Shown piece by piece: positions 58,157 to 64,000 of a stretch of DNA of 64,000 nt (positions are counted from its first letter, which is position 1; every line of letters starts with the position of its first letter). A program made the translations under genes and the position numbers. This stretch comes from Amorphochlora amoebiformis (lineage: Eukaryota > Cercozoa > Chlorarachniophyceae), in assembly GCA_054601695.1 (NCBI GenBank), contig BAAHQB010000162.1, forward strand, positions 248,001 to 312,000. The letters are read 5' to 3'. Under the pieces are notes generated by a model, which ran no database searches, was not told the origin of the DNA, and saw only the letters and a program-made list of their open reading frames with translations.

Positions 58157-59621
58157 ATGAGCATCGCCGATATCGCGGCGGCGCCCGTTTACATCAGCAA
58201 TTCTCAATACAATATGGTTCGTATTCTTCCCCAGACCACAGCGGCGAAAGTAAGTGTTTTTGGGTTGTTTGGGAGCTTGTCGAGACAGAATATAATTCTC
58301 AATACACCCGCCCGGGCAGCTCCCATGCCATACGAGCGGTTATCCAAGCGTAAATGGGCTTCACTATGTATAATGTTCAGAGAGTATGAAAGAGGCTTGA
58401 ATAATTGTGGGTTTGATCAGTCTGTCAGGAATAAACCCCAACAAACAGAAGGATAGTAGATCGATAACCAGACACGAATGACGCATATCGATTGTGAACA
58501 TGATTGGGTTGCTCACATATGTTGATATGTACTCCTAGATTTGCCAGTTGATGGTGCGAAAACGGAATTTGCCGCCGGAAGAAAAGGTGTGTCACGTGAT
58601 TGTAGTACACCTGGATCACTATAAATCTCCTTGTATTCCATTGCTCACCATGCAATAAAATACTTCAGTATGCTCTGTTCGTCGACTGCTCGGAATTTTC
58701 GCAGGTACTACTACCACAGGAGACTGCCCTCCAGAGTCGTGCTAATTTGCAAAATTACTTTTAGTTTAAACTTCGCCCTGAGCAACTGGTCCTTGAGGTA
58801 TCTGCTTCCTTAACCTCAAATAATTAAAGAAACCTACCGTTGTTTGGAATTCTCGCATCCCTTACACACTTTCGTGTATTCTGCATGTCTCACGTCGATT
58901 TCGAGTTATTATAATGAAGTACTCTTTTCTTCAGTTCATTGATCAGCTCCGCCTGGAGGGCCACAGAGGTAAACATGACGTTTTTAATATTATTGCTGGG
59001 GGGATATGATGACAGCATGTTGAGTGAACTATGTGAATATGGCAGATGCGAGACTTCTCCTCAAGAACGCAGAACTGGAGATCGACTCAGAGGAATCAGA
59101 GGTGTTAGGGTTAGCCTTTCATGTTAGCCTTTCCTGTTAGCCTTACACGGAAACCTAGGGTTAATGTTACAGTAGTCTTTACCTTAAGCTTAAGCTTAAG
59201 CTTAGGGTTAGGGTTTAGGTTGTGTCAGGCTTACTAGGCTTAATGTATCTTAGAGTTAAGGTTAGGGTTAGGGTTAGGGTTAGGGTTAGGGTAAGTGTTA
59301 GCCTTACCTGTTAGCCTTACACGGAAACTTAGGTTTAGGGTTACAGCAGTCTTTACCTTAAGCATAAGCTTAAGCTTAGGGTTAGGGTTTAGGTTGTGTC
59401 AGGCTTACTAGGCCTAATGTGTCTTAGAGTTAAGGTTAGGGTTAGGGTTAGGGTTAGGGCAACTCCACCCACAATCGCGCGACTGGATGCGTACAAGTTG
59501 ACTTAATCGTAGGAGGAGGATATATTCTCAACATTGGAAAGAGCGAATCCTCGTGATGTAACTGAGGATTGTCAGATGGCGGGTAGAGAATATATCACAC
59601 ATATGTAAACAAATACATAAA

Positions 59622-59654
<33 letters not shown>

Positions 59655-59765
59655 GATATATGTATATATATATGTGTGTGTATGTATATACTTATACACA
59701 TACATATGTAATAAATGTATACATATATATAAATATATATATATATATATAGTATATACGTAGTA

Positions 59766-59798
<33 letters not shown>

Positions 59799-59834
59799 CA
59801 TATATGGATACAGTTATGTAGTAAATCATTACAT

Positions 59835-59876
<42 letters not shown>

Positions 59877-59891
59877 GTGTGTATATATATG

Positions 59892-59951
<60 letters not shown>

Positions 59952-59961
59952 TATATATATG

Positions 59962-60046
<85 letters not shown>

Positions 60047-60137
60047 TATATATATATATATATGTTTATATATATATATATACATATATATATGTATAAT
60101 ATATGTATAACTATATGTACAACTATATGTACATATT

Positions 60138-60189
<52 letters not shown>

Positions 60190-60214
60190 CTTGTACATAC
60201 ATATCTATTTATAA

Positions 60215-60246
<32 letters not shown>

Positions 60247-60259
60247 ATGTATGTGTGTA

Positions 60260-60290
<31 letters not shown>

Positions 60291-60359
60291 GTTTGTACAT
60301 ATATGTTATAAACCTATGTAATAAAATATTGTATGTACGTGTCATATAAAAATGTATTG

Positions 60360-60417
<58 letters not shown>

Positions 60418-60826
60418 CATATATATGTACATATGTATATATATATATACATAAAATATACAAATATGTATATTTTCGCAAATAAGTGACTTGATACTTG
60501 ATATGTAAAATTTAAATATAGGAAATATATACACTATATATTTTATATAATATATATATATATACACATATATACATTTATATATATATATATATATATA
60601 CATATGTATATATATATATATATATATATATGTAGAAATATATATATATATACATATAGATATATATACATATATTATTATCAATATTCGTTGTGTCGTA
60701 TGAAGTATATTTTACACCTAGTTATGTTATACGTTGTGTTGTGTTTATATTTTACACCTAGTTATGTTATACGCTGTGTTGTGTGTATATATTACACCTA
60801 GTTATGTTATACTATATCATAAATAT

Positions 60827-60860
<34 letters not shown>

Positions 60861-60950
60861 ACATATATATGTATATATATATGTATATATACATTATTTA
60901 TGTATATATATATATATTATTTATGTATATCTATTTTTAGATACATAAAA

Positions 60951-60994
<44 letters not shown>

Positions 60995-61766
60995 CCTACG
61001 TCAAGGGTATCTTTCCAAACGAGGAGAGCTCAACAAATCTTTTAAGCAGCGCTATTTTGAGATACAGGTCATACTCCTCCATAACGGATATGATATTGTA
61101 CTGCCACACCCGAACGCTGAGAATATTCCTTCCCGCTCTCCCTCACCCTCGAACCCCTCCCTCAGAACGGCCAACTCGTATATCGCGTGAAGCCAGATGG
61201 ACGTCGGCGTGGGACGATACCTCTCAAGAATGCCGTTGTCGAGAAGTCGAAGGGGTATAACGGCTTGGGGTTGGAAGAGTAGGAACTGTTGTGGAAGTAG
61301 CAAGTTTGTTGTGGGGATAAAATTTGACCTCCGTGTTCTAAATATCTCAGAGAAACGAGTCAGTCGAGTGGGTTCACGATCCGCGTCCCAGATACCGCCC
61401 GCGTGTTCCTTCTCAAGGTATCACAATCGCAGTCTCCCCAAGATGAATCATATTTGGTTTTCATGCGTCAATGTGCAAGTGCTGGGGCTACTATTGCTCT
61501 CCTAATCTAACTCTTTTTCCCACATGCTCCTGACGTTGGACTACACTTATCGACTCATTCTTTTTCCACTTACAATTGTCGAATCTAGAATGTGAGCCGA
61601 ATATGCTCTGTTATTAACCTTTTAGGCCCCCACATTCGAGCTTATGGAGAAATGGATCACAGCTCTGCGGAAGTGAGGATGTATTCTCGTTATTTATCTC
61701 GGGATTTGTATATACAAATATACACACATATACATACATGTATATATATATATATATACATTTATG

Positions 61767-61804
<38 letters not shown>

Positions 61805-61818
61805 TATGTTATATATGC

Positions 61819-61868
<50 letters not shown>

Positions 61869-62057
61869 ATGTATATGTATACACATATTTTTAATTATAT
61901 TATATATATATATATATATACATATATATACACACACACACATATATACACATATATACACATACACATATGTATATATATATATATATATGTGCGTGTA
62001 AATATATAATAATACACATTTTATATGTACTATATATATATATATATATATAAATAC

Positions 62058-62088
<31 letters not shown>

Positions 62089-63127
62089 ACGTGTATATAT
62101 TAGACTTTTTGGGCTATGTAGGTGATAATATATGTATATTTAACATTTATGTATTATAACGCATATAATACAGCATGGTAGAGCAAAATATATCCGATTT
62201 ATGTATTATAACGCATATAATACAGCATGGTAGAGCAAAATATATCCGATACACATACACACACACAAGTAAGCAAGGCACCGTAGAGCACCTCAAGACA
62301 CCGATAATCTAAAACTCTCCTAACAATTTCTAGACCTAATATCTCGTTAAAATTTGTAGACAGTCGAGTATCGTGAGCGAGAATCGTGCAATAGACATCA
62401 TTGGCTCCTGGATAGAGGTAGGATAAAGTCTAGGGATGAGTGTTTAGAAAGGGTTCAGGTCTGGGGTTAGGATTCCTCACGCTGAAGGTTATTTGGGTTT
62501 GTTGGGATATATCTGCATGTGTCCATATATATATATATATATATGTATATGTGTGTATATATATATGTGTGTATGTGTGTATGTATATGTATGTATGTGT
62601 GTGTACATATATATATATATATATGTGTATATATATGTAAAATATCTAATATGTATCTCAGAAATACACATATACATACATGCACACACATATACACATA
62701 TATGTATACATGTGCATAGGTATGTATACATATGTACATATATGATGTATATGTGTAATATATATATGTATACGCATATGTGCATACACATACATACAAA
62801 CATATATGTATATGTATATGTAAATATATATATATATATATGTATGTGCATATATAATATATAAATATATGTGTATACATATATATTATATATGTATATA
62901 TATTTACATATATATATTATATATATATATACATGTATGTGTTATTCTATATTGATATATATGTATATATATATATACATATGTATGTGTGTGTGTTTGT
63001 ATAATACGTATGTATATAAATATGCATATATGTTTATAAGTATAAATATAAACTTTTATATGTTATGTACATTAATATAATACATATATATATATATGTA
63101 TGTGTGTGTGTTTGTTTGTATAATACG

Positions 63128-63190
<63 letters not shown>

Positions 63191-63227
63191 AAGTATAAAT
63201 ATACACTTTTATATGTTATGTACATTA

Positions 63228-63271
<44 letters not shown>

Positions 63272-63480
63272 AATAATATGTGCACATATATATGTATTTG
63301 TAGATTAATTATATTCTTATTTATAATATATATTTATACATACATATATACATACACATATATATATACATATGTGTGTACATGCATACATATACATAAC
63401 ACGTAACATATATGTATGTATATCACGAACCCACCAGAAAATAGAAGCGATAGCCTCTGCGGCGGATTGCGAAAGGCTGG
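58157..63480 (+). CDS. PH-domain protein, N-terminal part (3' end outside window)
   Basis: Exons: 58157-58249, 58548-58586, 58765-58797, 58935-58968, 59046-59101, 59513-59582, 61006-61067, 61166-61278, 61351-61417, 61626-61672, 62360-62417, 63438-63480; 715 nt in continuous phase, ending at a GTGAGT donor. Residues 1-110 or so: [40 protein letters not shown], an acidic run ([13 protein letters not shown]) and [11 protein letters not shown] pleckstrin-homology domain follows: [52 protein letters not shown] and the closing helix with Trp, [13 protein letters not shown]. The helical region continues ([20 protein letters not shown]). The PH fold should bind phosphoinositide or a protein partner. 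An oxysterol-binding or GTPase-regulator type is possible but unsupported. No later exon is seen to 64000. Confidence 0.85.
59102..59460 (+). repeat. Tandem 160-190 bp units with TTAGGG arrays
   Basis: Two copies of a unit made of GTTAGCCTTACACGGAAACYTAGG, a CTTAAGCTTAAGCTTAGGG patch, GGTTGTGTCAGGCTTACTAGG and (TTAGGG)4-5. The copies lie at about 59105-59298 and 59299-59459, inside the PH-gene intron after exon 59046-59101. These are the most perfect TTAGGG runs in the window. Confidence 0.88.
60705..60815. repeat. Tandem 43-bp unit, 2.6 copies
   Basis: TTACACCTAGTTATGTTATA followed by CGYTGTGTTGTG repeats in the PH-gene intron between 59582 and 61006. Confidence 0.88.
62147..62252. repeat. 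Perfect tandem duplication of about 53 bp
   Basis: TTATGTATTATAACGCATAT followed by AATACAGCATGGTAGAGCAA and ATATATCCGAT appears twice head to tail with no visible mismatch, in the PH-gene intron between 61672 and 62360. Likely recent, or an assembly artefact. Confidence 0.92.
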
Positions 63481-63889
63481 GTGAGTACCATATAAGCATA
63501 CGCAATTTAGATCAGTATAGCATACACATAGTACAATAAAAAGATACACGAGCAGTTCAATAGTGTAGAGATACACAATGCAGTTGGGAAAACACATATT
63601 ATACACATGTGTTTGTGTTGACATATATGCAGGTTACCTATATTTATGTATATGTATGTACATTAAAGTAAGAATAATATTTATAAATATAATATATATA
63701 TATATGTAATATATAATATATATATTTGTGTACATCTATATATAAAAATATATATACATATTATATTATATTATATTATGCCTATATCTATATATATATA
63801 TATATTATATTATACACATGTGCAGATTCTTACATACATATGTGTACATACATCCATCCCCATCAAAAATCAAAAAGTGTGTGAATGCA

Positions 63890-64000
63890 TACACTCCCTT
63901 CTAAATCTGTACTCAATCCTTCCCTACTCCCGCGCTCTCTCTCTCATTCTCTCACTAACATCCTATATAAATCTCGCTCTAAACCTCTCTCTTTCTAGTT
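63890..64000 (+). repeat. Pyrimidine-rich tract at window edge
   Basis: CGCTCTCTCTCTCATTCTCTC-type sequence on the sense strand of the PH-domain gene, like the other intron CT tracts. The next exon presumably lies beyond the edge. Confidence 0.65.

Overview
The window is nuclear DNA from a eukaryote, most likely a unicellular protist. Interstitial TTAGGG-type repeats and very intron-dense genes with GT-AG splice sites rule out bacterial, plastid and mitochondrial DNA. I cannot name the lineage. Most of the sequence is (TA)n microsatellite and related (TATG)n, (CA)n and (TAA)n tracts. The long Tyr/Ile reading frames over these tracts are not genes. The genes are short GC-richer islands (exons) between TA tracts. 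I assembled them by hand from splice sites, phase continuity and family motifs. Exon edges should be good to 1-2 bases; none was checked by alignment.

Eleven gene models result, with 109 exons, about 8.1 kb coding (about 13% of the window) and a mean exon near 74 bp: (1) 595-1809 +, C-terminal end of a bacterial/mitochondrial-type threonyl-tRNA synthetase; (2) 2125-8904 -, METTL7/TMT1-like methyltransferase, 13 exons; (3) 9181-12105 +, frataxin, 5 exons; (4) 12431-18137 -, unrecognised protein, 10 exons; (5) 18995-21923 +, unrecognised protein, 5' end not found; (6) 24398-28262 -, NOP16 ribosome biogenesis factor, 8 exons; (7) 28407-31975 +, NIPA-type magnesium transporter, 6 exons; (8) 32324-48722 -, sugar transporter of the major facilitator superfamily, 513 residues in 26 exons over 16.4 kb; (9) 48841-50771 +, unrecognised basic protein, 4 exons; (10) 51115-58046 -, rhodanese-like TrhO/TSTD2-type protein, 16 exons; (11) 58157-63480 +, PH-domain protein, continuing past the right edge.

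Neighbouring genes alternate strand without exception. Four divergent pairs start 110-276 bp apart and four convergent pairs end about 316-349 bp apart. The NOP16/gene 5 convergent spacer (about 2.5 kb) is the outlier. The genes share no pathway; they are housekeeping functions (translation, ribosome assembly, iron-sulfur biogenesis, transport, tRNA modification).

The introns are the unusual part. Nearly all carry long self-complementary (TA)n tracts. Several hold degenerate TTAGGG arrays or sense-strand pyrimidine tracts. At least seven contain decayed copies of the edge of a neighbouring exon, embedded in TA repeat.
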